From Actinocatenispora sp963815125 (GTDB lineage: Bacteria; Actinomycetota; Actinomycetes; Mycobacteriales; Micromonosporaceae): DNA of 64,000 nt. The notes under the pieces were generated by a model that was given only the letters and a program-made list of their open reading frames with translations, was not told the DNA's origin and ran no database searches. Shown here piece after piece: positions 18,309 through 26,284 of the stretch (position 1 is the stretch's first letter; every line of letters starts with the position of its first letter). Position numbers and translations under genes: made by a program. Location: positions 372,001 to 436,000 of the forward strand of contig CAWFFM010000002.1 of the NCBI GenBank assembly GCA_963815125.1. The letters run 5' to 3'.

Positions 18309-18884
18309 TCACTCCTGGTCTGTCGGAGAGGGATGGTTGAGGCCCCGGACGAACAGTTCGATCCCGTGCCGTAGCCGCCGCCGTGGGATGTCGGGGTCGC
18401 TCAGGTCGGCTTCCAGGCCACGGGTGAGGGCCATCAGCAGTTCGGCGAACTCGACGGCGCGGGGCGCTGTGACGATGCCGCTCAGGATGCCGGTGAGCAG
18501 GTCGCGGATGGTCGTGTTGTACGCCTCGACCAGTTCGGCGGACATCCGGGTGTCCTGTCCGAGCAGTTCGGCGGCATGTCTGGGGCTGTCCCGCCACACG
18601 GTCAGGGCGAGGTCGAGTTTCGCGGTGAGGACCGCGGTCAGCCGGTCGGTGACGGTGCCACCGGCGCCGGCTGCGTCCCGCGCCTGGGCGAGCGTGCGCT
18701 CCAGCAGACGGGCCGCCAACCGCCGGAAGGCGTCCTCCTTGTTGCGCACGTACTGGTAGACCGCTGGCCGGGAGATGCCGGCCTGCTGGGCGATGTCCTC
18801 CATCGTGCTACGCCGTACACCGTGCCTGGTGAAACAGACATAGGCCGCATCGAGTATCGCGTCCCGTCGCCCGTCGTCCAACAT
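18309..18884 (-). CDS. TetR-family transcriptional regulator
   Basis: A 191-residue protein with the TetR N-terminal helix-turn-helix: RRDAILDAAYVCFTRHG, then MEDIAQQAGISRPAVYQYV with the recognition helix near residues 35-53. The C-terminal half is all-helical, as expected for a ligand-binding and dimer domain. It lies directly upstream of the SDR gene on the same strand, which suggests repression of its own operon. There is almost no leader between the likely promoter and the ATG. The ligand is unknown. Confidence 0.93.
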   Translation of the reverse strand: MLDDGRRDAILDAAYVCFTRHGVRRSTMEDIAQQAGISRPAVYQYVRNKEDAFRRLAARLLERTLAQARDAAGAGGTVTDRLTAVLTAKLDLALTVWRDSPRHAAELLGQDTRMSAELVEAYNTTIRDLLTGILSGIVTAPRAVEFAELLMALTRGLEADLSDPDIPRRRLRHGIELFVRGLNHPSPTDQE

Positions 18885-18919
18885 GCTGACAATAATTGCA
18901 TAGAACGTCAGAATGTCAA
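18885..18919 (-). promoter_or_regulatory. Candidate promoter and operator of the tetR-SDR pair
   Basis: On the - strand a perfect TTGACA (18919-18914) is followed about 16-17 bases on by an AT-rich AATTATT that could serve as -10, ending a few bases before the TetR start codon. TGACA (18887-18891) and TGTCA (18914-18918) form an inverted pair around it. An autoregulatory TetR site is plausible but inferred. Confidence 0.45.
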
Positions 18920-18965
18920 AGCGTGTACGACGGCCCGCCGGGTGGGCTGGCGCACACCGGGCCGG

Positions 18966-19015
18966 AACATGAAGAACCGGCCCGGGACAGCTGTCCCGGG
19001 CCGGTTCTTCATGTT
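18966..19015. terminator. Perfect 50-bp palindrome, probable terminator of the MHS transporter gene
   Basis: The 25 bases at 18966-18990 are the exact reverse complement of 18991-19015, with no spacer. The arms begin AACATGAAGAAC and meet at GGACAG/CTGTCC. The transporter stop codon starts at 19015, inside the palindrome edge. The very strong GC-rich stem placed exactly at the gene end points to a factor-independent terminator without a T tract, as is common in actinobacteria. In RNA the innermost bases would form a small loop. There is no transposase or target duplication to suggest an insertion remnant. Confidence 0.75.
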
Positions 19016-20406
19016 CAGCGGGCCGGAGTCGTACCGACCACTCCGGCGCCCACCGCGGCGCCGTCGGTCGAGAGATCGGTGGCGAGGTCGCGGTTGCGGG
19101 TCTCGATCGACAGCAGCACGCCGACCGTGGAGATCACCGCCATCAGGGCCACGTAGATCGACACTGCGTACGCGGTGTTGAAGTGACCGAGCAGCGCGAG
19201 CGCGATGAGCGGGGCGACCGACCCGGCGGCGATCGAGGTGACCTGATAGCCGATCGAGGTGCCGGTGTAGCGGACCCGGGTGTCGAACTGCTCGGAGAAG
19301 AACGCCGCCTGCGGGCCGTACATGGCGGCGTGCGCGACCAGCCCGACGATCACCGCCGCCGCCACGGCCACCGTGCTGCGGGTGTTGATCAGCGTGAAGA
19401 ACACGAACGTCCAGATACCGGTACCGATGGTGCCGATCAGGTAGACCGGCCGCCGCCCGATGCGGTCCGACAACGCGCCGAACAGTGGGATGACCATCAG
19501 GTGCACCGCGTTGCCGATCAGCAGCACGTCCAGCAGCAGACTCTTGTCCAGGCCCACCCGGGTGGTGCCGTAGACCAGTACGAACACCGTGATGACGTAG
19601 TAGACGACGTTCTCGGCGAACCGGGCGGCGATACAGACCGCGAGCTGTCGCGGGTAGTTGCGCAGCACCTCCCACACCGGCGTGCGCTGCCGGGCGGGAT
19701 CGGCCGCGGCGCGCGCCTGTGCCTGCTTGAACAGCGGTGCGTCGTCGATCGAGCCACGGATCCAGTAACCGATCACGATGAGTACCGCGGACAACAGGAA
19801 CGGGATGCGCCAGCCCCAGGACAGGAAGGCGGCGTCGGGCATCGTCGCGGCGAGGATGGCCAGTACGGCGGTGGCCAGCAGGTTGCCGGCCGGTACGCCG
19901 GCCTGCGGGATGCTGCCCCACAGCCCGCGGCGCTTCGGGGAACCGTGCTCGGAGGCCAGCAGTACCGCGCCGCCCCATTCGCCTCCCACCGCGAAGCCCT
20001 GTACCAACCGCAGCAGGGTCAGCAGCCCCGCGGCCCCGATACCCAGGGTGCGGTAGGTGGGCAGCAGGCCGATCAGTACCGTGCCGCCACCCATCATCAG
20101 CAAGCTGATCATCAGCAGCTTCTTACGGCCGAGCCGGTCGCCGAAATGACCGAACACCACGCCGCCGAGCGGCCGGGCCACGAAGCCCAGGGCGTAGGTC
20201 AGGAACGCCAGCATGGTGCCGACGAGCGGGTCGCTGGTCGGGAAGAACACCTTGTTGAACACCAGCGCCGCAGCCGAGCCGTACAGGAAGAAGTCATACC
20301 ATTCCACCACCGTGCCGGACACACTCGCCGCCATGACGCGGGCCAGATAGCCGCGGGCCGGCGCCGCGGACGTGAGATCTGTCGGGGGCTGACTGCCGGT
20401 GCTCAT
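19015..20406 (-). CDS. MFS transporter, metabolite:H+ symporter (MHS) type
   Basis: A 463-residue integral membrane protein with about 12 hydrophobic segments. It carries MHS hallmarks: SGTVVEWYDFFLYG in the first helix region, RPLGGVVFGHFGDRLGRK in loop 2-3, and RLVQGFAVGGEWGG in helix 4. Relatives import organic acids, betaines, shikimate or similar metabolites with protons. The ATG is preceded by GGAAGGA. It is divergent from the GAF/PucR-type regulator gene 222 bases away, a layout that often means the regulator controls the transporter. It ends in the 50-bp palindrome. The substrate cannot be told from sequence. Confidence 0.92.
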   Translation of the reverse strand: MSTGSQPPTDLTSAAPARGYLARVMAASVSGTVVEWYDFFLYGSAAALVFNKVFFPTSDPLVGTMLAFLTYALGFVARPLGGVVFGHFGDRLGRKKLLMISLLMMGGGTVLIGLLPTYRTLGIGAAGLLTLLRLVQGFAVGGEWGGAVLLASEHGSPKRRGLWGSIPQAGVPAGNLLATAVLAILAATMPDAAFLSWGWRIPFLLSAVLIVIGYWIRGSIDDAPLFKQAQARAAADPARQRTPVWEVLRNYPRQLAVCIAARFAENVVYYVITVFVLVYGTTRVGLDKSLLLDVLLIGNAVHLMVIPLFGALSDRIGRRPVYLIGTIGTGIWTFVFFTLINTRSTVAVAAAVIVGLVAHAAMYGPQAAFFSEQFDTRVRYTGTSIGYQVTSIAAGSVAPLIALALLGHFNTAYAVSIYVALMAVISTVGVLLSIETRNRDLATDLSTDGAAVGAGVVGTTPAR

Positions 20407-20618
20407 CGTGAGTCCTTCCGGGTCGCGAGATTCGACGGCATCACCGGGCCGCCCGCATCACCCGGGCCACCCGACATCACGGAGCGGCTCGGCAGCCGGG
20501 CGTTTCCGCGTCCACCATGAAGGCACACGCTAGACAGAATGTGACCTGGAGCCCATGTGCGCGCGGCACACAGTCCGTGCCGGCCACATGTAGCGCGGCC
20601 CCAGCTGCCGCCGGCAGA

Positions 20619-20630
20619 ATGACCGGTCAT
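20619..20630. promoter_or_regulatory. 12-bp palindrome over the start of the GAF/PucR-type regulator gene
   Basis: ATGACCGGTCAT is a perfect palindrome whose last two bases are the first two of the regulator's ATG (20629). No clear Shine-Dalgarno precedes this start. The site sits in the 222-base divergent gap (20407-20628) that must hold promoters for both genes. An operator role is a guess. Confidence 0.3.
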
Positions 20631-22539
20631 GGATGGTGTCTTCCTGGAACTGCTGCTCAGCGACGCGCCCAGCACGGAGTACGACGCGGCGGTGCGCCGG
20701 GCCCGGGATCGCGGCGCGGGCCCGGACACCATGGCCGACTGGGAGCGGGCCCGGATCTTGGCGCTGCGCCTGCGTACCCGGTTGGCCCGGCACCGCAGGC
20801 GCGAGAACGAGCTGTCCGCGCTGTTCGAGACGGCCAACGACCTGGCCGGGTTGCGTGAGCTGGACGCCGTACTGCAGGCGATCGTCCGCCGGGCGCGACG
20901 CCTGTTGGACACCGACGTGGCGTACATGACGCTGGAGGATCCGGCTCGTGGCGACACGTTCATGCGGGTGACCGACGGTTCGGTGGCCGCCACCTTCCAG
21001 CGGCTGCGGCTACCGATGGGCGCGGGGCTGGGCGGACTCGTCGCGCAGACCGACTCTCCGTACTCCACGGAGCACTATCTGGCCGACCCGCGCTTCCGAC
21101 ACACCGGCGACATCGACACCGGGGTGCAGGACGAAGGCCTGGACGCCATCCTCGGAGTTCCGCTGCGACTGGGTAGCCGGGTGATCGGCGTGCTGTTCGC
21201 CGCGGACCGGCAGGAGCGCCGGTTCGTTGCCGAGGAGGTGGCCCTGCTCGCCTCCCTCGCGGACCATGCCGCTGTCGCTCTCGACAACGCCCGGATGCTG
21301 CAGGAGACCCGGGCGGCGCTCACCGAACTTGACGAGGCCAGTCGGCTGGGCCGGGCCCGGGCCGCGGCGACCGAACGCGCGGCGACCGCACATGACCGGC
21401 TCACCCGGGTGGTGCTGCGGGGTGGCGATCTGGACGAACTCACCACTGCGGTCACCGAGGTCCTCTCCGGATCGTTGTCGGTACTCGACGCCGACGGCGC
21501 CGTACTTGCCGGTATGGCCGTATCGCCGGACCGGGTGGCAGAGTCCGCCGTAGCGCCGGATGACGCCGCCGGATCCGCCGTGGCGCGGCAGGTGTCCGCC
21601 GCCGTCGCCACCTCCCGCTCGACCGGGCGGGCCTGCCGCAGCGGGCCCTACTGGGTCGCCGCGGTCGCCGCCGGCCCTGAGCACCTCGGTGCGCTCGTGC
21701 TGCGGCCGGACAGCGAGCTGGACGACGCCGACCAACGCACCCTGGAGCGGGCTGCTCTGGTCACCGCACTGCTGCTGCTGTTCCGTCATTCCACCGCGGA
21801 CGCGCAGGCCCGGGTCGGCGCCGACCTGCTGGCCGACATCCTGCTCGCGCCCCGCCGGGACCCGACCGGGCTGCGCGACCGCGCCCGCCGGCTCGGCGTG
21901 GACCTGTCCCGGGAGCACCTGGTGTTGACGGTGGCCTGGACCGATCGACCACAACAGTCCTTCGCGGTCCTGCCCCGCCTCGCCGCCGACAGGAGTGGAC
22001 TGGCCACCCGCCACGATGGCCGGGAGGTACTGCTGCTGCCCGGCAGCGACCCGTCCGCCATGGCCCGCGCCGTGGCGAGCGAACTGCGGCAGGCCGCCAC
22101 GGTCGCCGCGGCGGGCCCGGCCACCGGTACGGAGGCGATCGCCCGGGCGCACCGGGAGGCGACCGGCTGCCTGGACGCGGCACTCGCGCTGGGCCGACAC
22201 GGTACCGGAGTGAGCATGGCGGATCTGGGATTCCTCGGCCTGGTCCTCGGCGAGCACGGCGATCCCGGCGCGTTCCTGCACGCCACCATCGGTGCCGTAC
22301 TCGACTACGACCGGGACCGTGGCACCCAGCTCGCCGAGACCCTGGATGCCTACTTCGCCGCAGGACGCAGCCCGACCCGGGCCCGCATCGCCCTGCACGT
22401 GCATGCCAACACCGTCAATCAGCGGCTGGAACGGGTGGCCCAGTTGCTGGGGCCGCGCTGGCAGGAGCCGGCGCAGTCCCTGGAGATCCAGCTGGCGCTG
22501 CGGTTGCGGCACGCCTACCGGCCGGACGGGCGGAGGTGA
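20629..22539 (+). CDS. GAF-domain transcriptional regulator with PucR/CdaR-type C-terminal HTH
   Basis: A 636-residue cytoplasmic regulator. A short helical N-terminus (1-65) precedes a GAF sensor domain (about 70-225; LGGLVAQTDSPYSTEHY, ILGVPLRLGSRVIGVLF). A helical linker follows (about 225-265), then a middle region typical of PucR/CdaR proteins. The C-terminal helix-turn-helix (about 560-630) includes YFAAGRSPTRARIALHVHANTVNQRLERV. Such proteins usually activate catabolic or uptake genes in response to a small molecule bound by GAF. The natural target is the divergent MHS transporter and perhaps the SDR downstream. The ATG at 20629 lacks an obvious ribosome-binding site and lies on a palindrome, so the start is less certain than the gene. 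Confidence 0.88.
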   Translation: MDGVFLELLLSDAPSTEYDAAVRRARDRGAGPDTMADWERARILALRLRTRLARHRRRENELSALFETANDLAGLRELDAVLQAIVRRARRLLDTDVAYMTLEDPARGDTFMRVTDGSVAATFQRLRLPMGAGLGGLVAQTDSPYSTEHYLADPRFRHTGDIDTGVQDEGLDAILGVPLRLGSRVIGVLFAADRQERRFVAEEVALLASLADHAAVALDNARMLQETRAALTELDEASRLGRARAAATERAATAHDRLTRVVLRGGDLDELTTAVTEVLSGSLSVLDADGAVLAGMAVSPDRVAESAVAPDDAAGSAVARQVSAAVATSRSTGRACRSGPYWVAAVAAGPEHLGALVLRPDSELDDADQRTLERAALVTALLLLFRHSTADAQARVGADLLADILLAPRRDPTGLRDRARRLGVDLSREHLVLTVAWTDRPQQSFAVLPRLAADRSGLATRHDGREVLLLPGSDPSAMARAVASELRQAATVAAAGPATGTEAIARAHREATGCLDAALALGRHGTGVSMADLGFLGLVLGEHGDPGAFLHATIGAVLDYDRDRGTQLAETLDAYFAAGRSPTRARIALHVHANTVNQRLERVAQLLGPRWQEPAQSLEIQLALRLRHAYRPDGRR

Positions 22540-22637
22540 GGGAACCTGCGCCGGTGCCAGCCGCCCGTCGACCTGCGGGACCCAGCAACCGGTGGCAGCA
22601 TCGACATCGGAGTCGAGGTGACAAAAAGGGGGACCGC

Positions 22638-23645
22638 ATGTCGGACGTGGTGGTGGTGACCGGAGCTACCGGCGGTATCGGCCGGGCGGTGGTGCGTGCG
22701 CTCGCCGCGCGGGGCGACGCGGTCGCGCTGCTGGCCCGCGGAGAACAGGGACTCGCCGCCGCCGAGCGTGACGTACGCCAGGCCGGGGGCCGGGCATTGG
22801 CGATACCCACCGACATGGCCGACGCGGATCAGGTGTCGGCCGCCGCCGCGCGTGTCGAGTCGGAACTGGGTCCGATCGACACCTGGATCAATGTGGCGTT
22901 CACCTCCGTGTTCGCGCCTTTCGAGGAGATATCCCCGGCGGAGTACAAGCGGGTCACCGAGGTGAACTACCTCGGCTTCGTGTACGGGACGATGGCCGCG
23001 CTCAAGCTGATGAAGCCGCGTGATCGGGGCACCATCGTGCAGGTCGGTTCGGCGCTGGCCTACCGGGGGATTCCGCTGCAGACGGCGTACTGCGGGTCCA
23101 AGCACGCCATCCAGGGGTTCCACGAGGCGCTGCGCTGCGAACTGCTGCACGAACGCAGCAACGTACGGGTCACCATGGTGCAGATGCCCGGTGTCAACAC
23201 GCCGCAGTTCTCCTGGGTGCTGTCCCGGCTGCCGAACCGGGCGCAGCCCGTACCGCCGATCTACCAGCCGGAGCTGGCCGCCCGGGCGGTGCTGTTCGCC
23301 GCGGCACACCCGCGCCGTCGGGAGTACTGGGTGGGTTCCAGCACCATGGCCACCCTGGCTGCGAACGCACTGGCACCCGGTCTGCTGGACCGTTACCTGG
23401 CCAGGACGGGCTTCGGCGCACAGCAGACCGGGCAGCGCCGCGAGCCCGATGATCCGGCCAACCTGTGGGAGCCGGCAGATGGCCGCGGCGGTCACGATTT
23501 CGGCGCACACGGTGCGTTCGACGCACGCGCCAGGAGTCGAGATCCTCAGGTCTGGGCTTCCCGGCACCACGGGACCCTGGCCGCGGTCGGGGCCGGGTTG
23601 GTGACGTTGTGCGCGGCGACGTTGCTGCGCCGGGCGTTGCGGTGA
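22638..23645 (+). CDS. SDR oxidoreductase with C-terminal membrane anchor
   Basis: A 335-residue protein. The first 250 residues form an SDR: TGATGGIG near residue 8, a catalytic Ser in VGSALAYRG, and TAYCGSKHAI giving YxxxK. The usual NNAG reads NVAFTS here, a variant. The C-terminal 85 residues are a polar stretch followed by one hydrophobic helix (TLAAVGAGLVTLCAATLL) and a basic end, so it is probably tethered to the membrane. ATG 22638 is chosen for the strong AAAAAGGGGGA just upstream; the open frame continues further 5' without an SDR-like sequence. It overlaps the next gene by four bases. Confidence 0.88.
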   Translation: MSDVVVVTGATGGIGRAVVRALAARGDAVALLARGEQGLAAAERDVRQAGGRALAIPTDMADADQVSAAAARVESELGPIDTWINVAFTSVFAPFEEISPAEYKRVTEVNYLGFVYGTMAALKLMKPRDRGTIVQVGSALAYRGIPLQTAYCGSKHAIQGFHEALRCELLHERSNVRVTMVQMPGVNTPQFSWVLSRLPNRAQPVPPIYQPELAARAVLFAAAHPRRREYWVGSSTMATLAANALAPGLLDRYLARTGFGAQQTGQRREPDDPANLWEPADGRGGHDFGAHGAFDARARSRDPQVWASRHHGTLAAVGAGLVTLCAATLLRRALR

Positions 23646-23995
23646 CGCGCACCGGGGCCCGATGGGTCGGTCTGGCCACCGGACTGGTCGGGGGAGTGCT
23701 GCTGGCCCGCCCGGACGCGGTCGCCAGGTGGGTGGCCGGGCCCGCCGCCGCCGCGCCCGGCCCGATCGTCGGCCTGCTCGGACTGCGTGGAGTCGCACAG
23801 GGAACGCTGCTGGTCGCCGTGCCGGGGCGTACGACGTTGCGGCTCGGCGCCGCGACGGACGCGCTACATGCGGCGAGTATGGCAGTGCTGGCGTTGGCCG
23901 ATCCCCGTTACCGCCGTACCGCACTGGTGAGCGGACTGTTCGCGGCGGTCTCCGCCGCGGTCGGTTCCTTCGCCGCCGGTCGGATGGCCCGTTGA
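23642..23995 (+). CDS. Small membrane protein of unknown function
   Basis: A 117-residue hydrophobic protein starting at GTG 23642, which overlaps the SDR stop (GTGA). It has roughly four hydrophobic stretches (WVGLATGLVGGVLLA, IVGLLGLRGVAQGTLLVAV, ATDALHAASMAVLAL, ALVSGLFAAVSAAVGSF) with few charges. It is translationally coupled to the membrane-anchored SDR, so the two may act together at the membrane. I do not recognise a specific family. Confidence 0.75.
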   Translation: MTRTGARWVGLATGLVGGVLLARPDAVARWVAGPAAAAPGPIVGLLGLRGVAQGTLLVAVPGRTTLRLGAATDALHAASMAVLALADPRYRRTALVSGLFAAVSAAVGSFAAGRMAR

Positions 23996-24007
23996 GCGGG
24001 CCGCGCG

Positions 24008-24047
24008 CCGTTACCGGGCCGGCCTGACAGCGCCGGCCCGGTAACGG
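24008..24047. terminator. Bidirectional hairpin terminator between convergent genes
   Basis: CCGTTACCGGGCCGGC (24008-24023) pairs perfectly with 24032-24047 across an eight-base loop. A further GAGCGG/CCGCTC pair (23994-23999 and 24049-24054) flanks it. It lies between the stop of the small membrane protein (+) and that of the phosphoesterase (-) and can serve both. Confidence 0.8.
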
Positions 24048-24052
24048 ACCGC

Positions 24053-24910
24053 TCAGCTCCAGATGTCGGTGATCGGGGTGGCGCTGGCGCTGGAGCCGGC
24101 CGCCGGCAGGCCGTACATGTCCTCGAGCGTGCGCAGCACGTTGTAGTGGTTGATCGATTCCGAGTACTGGCCGGGCGTGACCGACTGCCCGGTGACGATG
24201 GTCGGGATCTGGTTGGCCGAGCTGAAGTCGTCCTCGTCCCAGGTGACGATCAGCAGACTGTTGTGGCTCTGCGCCCAGGTCGCGTACCCGCTGAGGTTGT
24301 CCTGCAGCCAGGAGTCGCCGGTCTGCACGCTGCCGTCATGCATGTCGTTGGCGAGGTTGGGCACCACGAACGAGACCGTGGGCAGCGAGTCGTAGTTGCT
24401 CGGGAAGTTGCTGAAGGGCTGACCGGCGGTGCCCGGAACGTTGCCGAAGTCCACCCAGGGGGCGTGCTTGCGCGCGTAGTCGCCGGAGGTGCAACCGGTG
24501 TAGCCGACCGAGGGCAGATCCTCGGAGTATCCGGCGAAGGACTTCCCGGCGGCCAGCAGTTCGCTGCCGAGATTGTCGCCGGACTCGCTGAGCGGGCAGG
24601 TGTCCGAGGTCAGGCCGAACGTGGAACCGGCGAACAGCGCCAGGTAGTTCGGTTCGCTGGGGTGCGTCACGCCGTGCGACTGGGTGAACGAGGCGCCGCT
24701 GTCGGCCAGCGAGTTGATGTAGGGCGCGGCGGAACTGCCGATGACGTCGGCGTAGGAGTGGTTTTCCTCCACCACCACGACGACGTGCGCCGGGGTGGGC
24801 ACCGCGGCATCGATCGGGCTGCTGGCCGGGCGGGCCTGGGCGGCAGCGGTGGTGCAGGTCGCCGCGGTCAGTGCGGAGACGATTCCCACGGTGAGCCAAC
24901 GCATTCGCAT
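24053..24910 (-). CDS. Secreted phosphoesterase (acid phosphatase/phospholipase C superfamily)
   Basis: A 285-residue protein with an N-terminal signal peptide (RMRW, a hydrophobic core, then AAAQARPA as a likely cleavage region near residue 27). The mature part has the family hallmarks VVVVEENHSYADVIG (metal-binding Glu-Asn), THPSEPNYLALFAGS (nucleophile region), PNLANDMHDG, and LLIVTWDEDD. It should be an exported metal-dependent phosphoesterase, perhaps for phosphate scavenging. ATG 24910 follows GGAGACATTG; a TTG three bases earlier is less likely. It stands alone, with its own AT-rich upstream region and a terminator. Confidence 0.88.
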   Translation of the reverse strand: MRMRWLTVGIVSALTAATCTTAAAQARPASSPIDAAVPTPAHVVVVVEENHSYADVIGSSAAPYINSLADSGASFTQSHGVTHPSEPNYLALFAGSTFGLTSDTCPLSESGDNLGSELLAAGKSFAGYSEDLPSVGYTGCTSGDYARKHAPWVDFGNVPGTAGQPFSNFPSNYDSLPTVSFVVPNLANDMHDGSVQTGDSWLQDNLSGYATWAQSHNSLLIVTWDEDDFSSANQIPTIVTGQSVTPGQYSESINHYNVLRTLEDMYGLPAAGSSASATPITDIWS

Positions 24911-24978
24911 CAATGTCTCCGATCGGGGGGATGGACCGGGCAGCAGGGCTTGCCGGTGACGGAGTCCCGCTGAGGGAT

Positions 24979-25022
24979 CAGAGCATTAATACCATAAATC
25001 TACATAAGTAACTCTTATCAAG
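24979..25022 (-). promoter_or_regulatory. AT-rich island, candidate promoter of the phosphoesterase gene
   Basis: About 45 bases of strongly AT-rich sequence stand out from the GC-rich surroundings. On the - strand a TTGATA (25021-25016) precedes TTTATGGT by 17-19 bases, giving a plausible -35/-10 pair about 80 bases before the ATG. The rest of 24911-25181 shows no gene. Confidence 0.45.
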
Positions 25023-25181
25023 CCATCTGCCCGTTCCGACGGATCCGAACGTTCCGCGGCTGACGGGTGATGCGGGTCGAGTCGGCCGCTACCGTCGCCC
25101 GGCGCGTGGCGGAGTGGTCGCACAGGAGGTCGACCATTCACCACGCACCGGGCACCAGGTCAGCGGCCGGCCGGCAGAGCC

Positions 25182-26264
25182 TCAGCGGCGCGCCGCACGC
25201 GCCGGGGTCCGCTTCGGCGTTCGGCGGCGCGACCTGGGTGCTGGTTCCTCCTCCTCGTCTTCTTCCTCGTCGTACTGGTCGTCCTCGTCCTCGTCGTAGT
25301 CGTCTTCGTACTCGTCGTCTTCGTCGTACTGGTCGTCGTAGTCGTCATCCGCGTCCGCGTCGTCCTGCGGGTCGCGTTCCTCGTCGGTATCCGAGGGCTG
25401 GTCGGCGATGTCGCGCTCCTCCTCCTCGGCGACCGCGTCGTCATGACTCCTGACCACCTCACCGTCCCGGATCTCGCCGCGCCAACCCTCCTGGCCGGCA
25501 TCCGGGTTGGTCATCACGTACCGGCGGAACAGCTTCAGGTCCAGCCGGGCCCGTCGACCCTGTGCCCGCCACAGATTGCCGGTCTTCTCGAACAGGCCGG
25601 CCGGGAAGTACTCCAGCACCAGCAGCACCTTGGTCAACCGGTCACCCAGCGGATGGAAGGTGACCGCACCGTTGACCACGCCCTTGGGCCCCTCGGAGGT
25701 CCATGCGATGCGCTCGTCCGGAACCATCTCGGTGATGGTCGAGTTCCAGTTCCGGGTGGAGAAGGCGATCTTGGCCTTCCAGTTGGACTTGAGTTCGTTC
25801 TCCTGGTTGACGCTCTGCATACCCTTGGACCACTTGGAGACGTCCTTGAGCATGCTCCACTGGTTGTACGCGGTACGGACCGGCACACCGACGTTGATGT
25901 CCTCGATGATGTTCATGGACTTCTTGCCGCCGCTGGACCGGCCACCGGTGAACAACGACTTCAGCTTGCCGCCGATACCTTTCAGGCCGGCCTTCGCCAC
26001 GGCCTTGCCCGGACCGGCACCACCGGCCATCTCCTTGACCACGCCGCCCAGTACCCCCCCGAAACTGCCGTTACCCTCGGCCACGTCACCGAGCTTCTTG
26101 GTGGTGTCGCCGACCTTCGTACCGATCGCGCTGACGGCACGCTGTGCCTGTGCTCCGAGGAACCCCTCCACCTCGTGCAACAGGCGTTCGGAGGCCGGGT
26201 TCTTCGCCGCGGTCTGCCGGACCCGGCCGATCACGTCGGTGAGGCCGGTCGTCTTGTCTGCCAT
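25182..26264 (-). CDS. gvpZ: Gas vesicle cluster SRPBCC protein, GvpZ-like, with acidic tail
   Basis: A 360-residue protein, last in the gas vesicle operon. Residues 1-115 are a helical, Gly/Ala/Lys-rich lead (MADKTTGLTDVIGRVRQTA). Residues about 115-265 form a polyketide-cyclase/dehydrase-like SRPBCC fold (NIIEDINVGVPVRTAYNQW, ITEMVPDERIAWTSEG, VTFHPLGDRLTKV). The last 95 residues are an acidic Asp/Glu/Tyr run that ends in an Arg-rich segment. Streptomyces gas vesicle loci carry an equivalent gene after gvpG-gvpY, hence the name by position and type. Its role is unknown; binding to a lipid, a hydrophobic ligand or vesicle protein is possible. The ATG follows AAGGAG. The stop codon lies in the basic end after the acidic repeat. 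Confidence 0.78.
   Translation of the reverse strand: MADKTTGLTDVIGRVRQTAAKNPASERLLHEVEGFLGAQAQRAVSAIGTKVGDTTKKLGDVAEGNGSFGGVLGGVVKEMAGGAGPGKAVAKAGLKGIGGKLKSLFTGGRSSGGKKSMNIIEDINVGVPVRTAYNQWSMLKDVSKWSKGMQSVNQENELKSNWKAKIAFSTRNWNSTITEMVPDERIAWTSEGPKGVVNGAVTFHPLGDRLTKVLLVLEYFPAGLFEKTGNLWRAQGRRARLDLKLFRRYVMTNPDAGQEGWRGEIRDGEVVRSHDDAVAEEEERDIADQPSDTDEERDPQDDADADDDYDDQYDEDDEYEDDYDEDEDDQYDEEEDEEEEPAPRSRRRTPKRTPARAARR
25247..25433 (-). repeat. Low-complexity GAC/GAG codon repeat encoding an acidic tail
   Basis: Within gvpZ, near-tandem runs of Asp and Glu codons (read as TCGTCG/TCCTCC on the + strand) encode DDQYDE-type units. One 17-base unit, TCGTCGTACTGGTCGTC, occurs twice exactly, at 25267-25283 and 25321-25337. 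Length variation by slippage is likely. Confidence 0.75.
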
Positions 26265-26284
26265 GTCGTCTCCTTGCTCCTCGG

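Noticed and set aside
18966..19015. Insertion-sequence end or attachment site
   Set aside because: Only one palindrome, no transposase or integrase gene, and no flanking direct repeat; a terminator explains it better.
19183..20520. A 445-codon + strand frame opposite the MHS transporter
   Set aside because: Composition is Arg/Gln/His-rich and unlike any family, whereas the - strand has a complete 12-helix transporter.
25247..25433. CRISPR-like or satellite repeat
   Set aside because: The repetition follows Asp/Glu codons inside the gvpZ frame and has no spacer structure.
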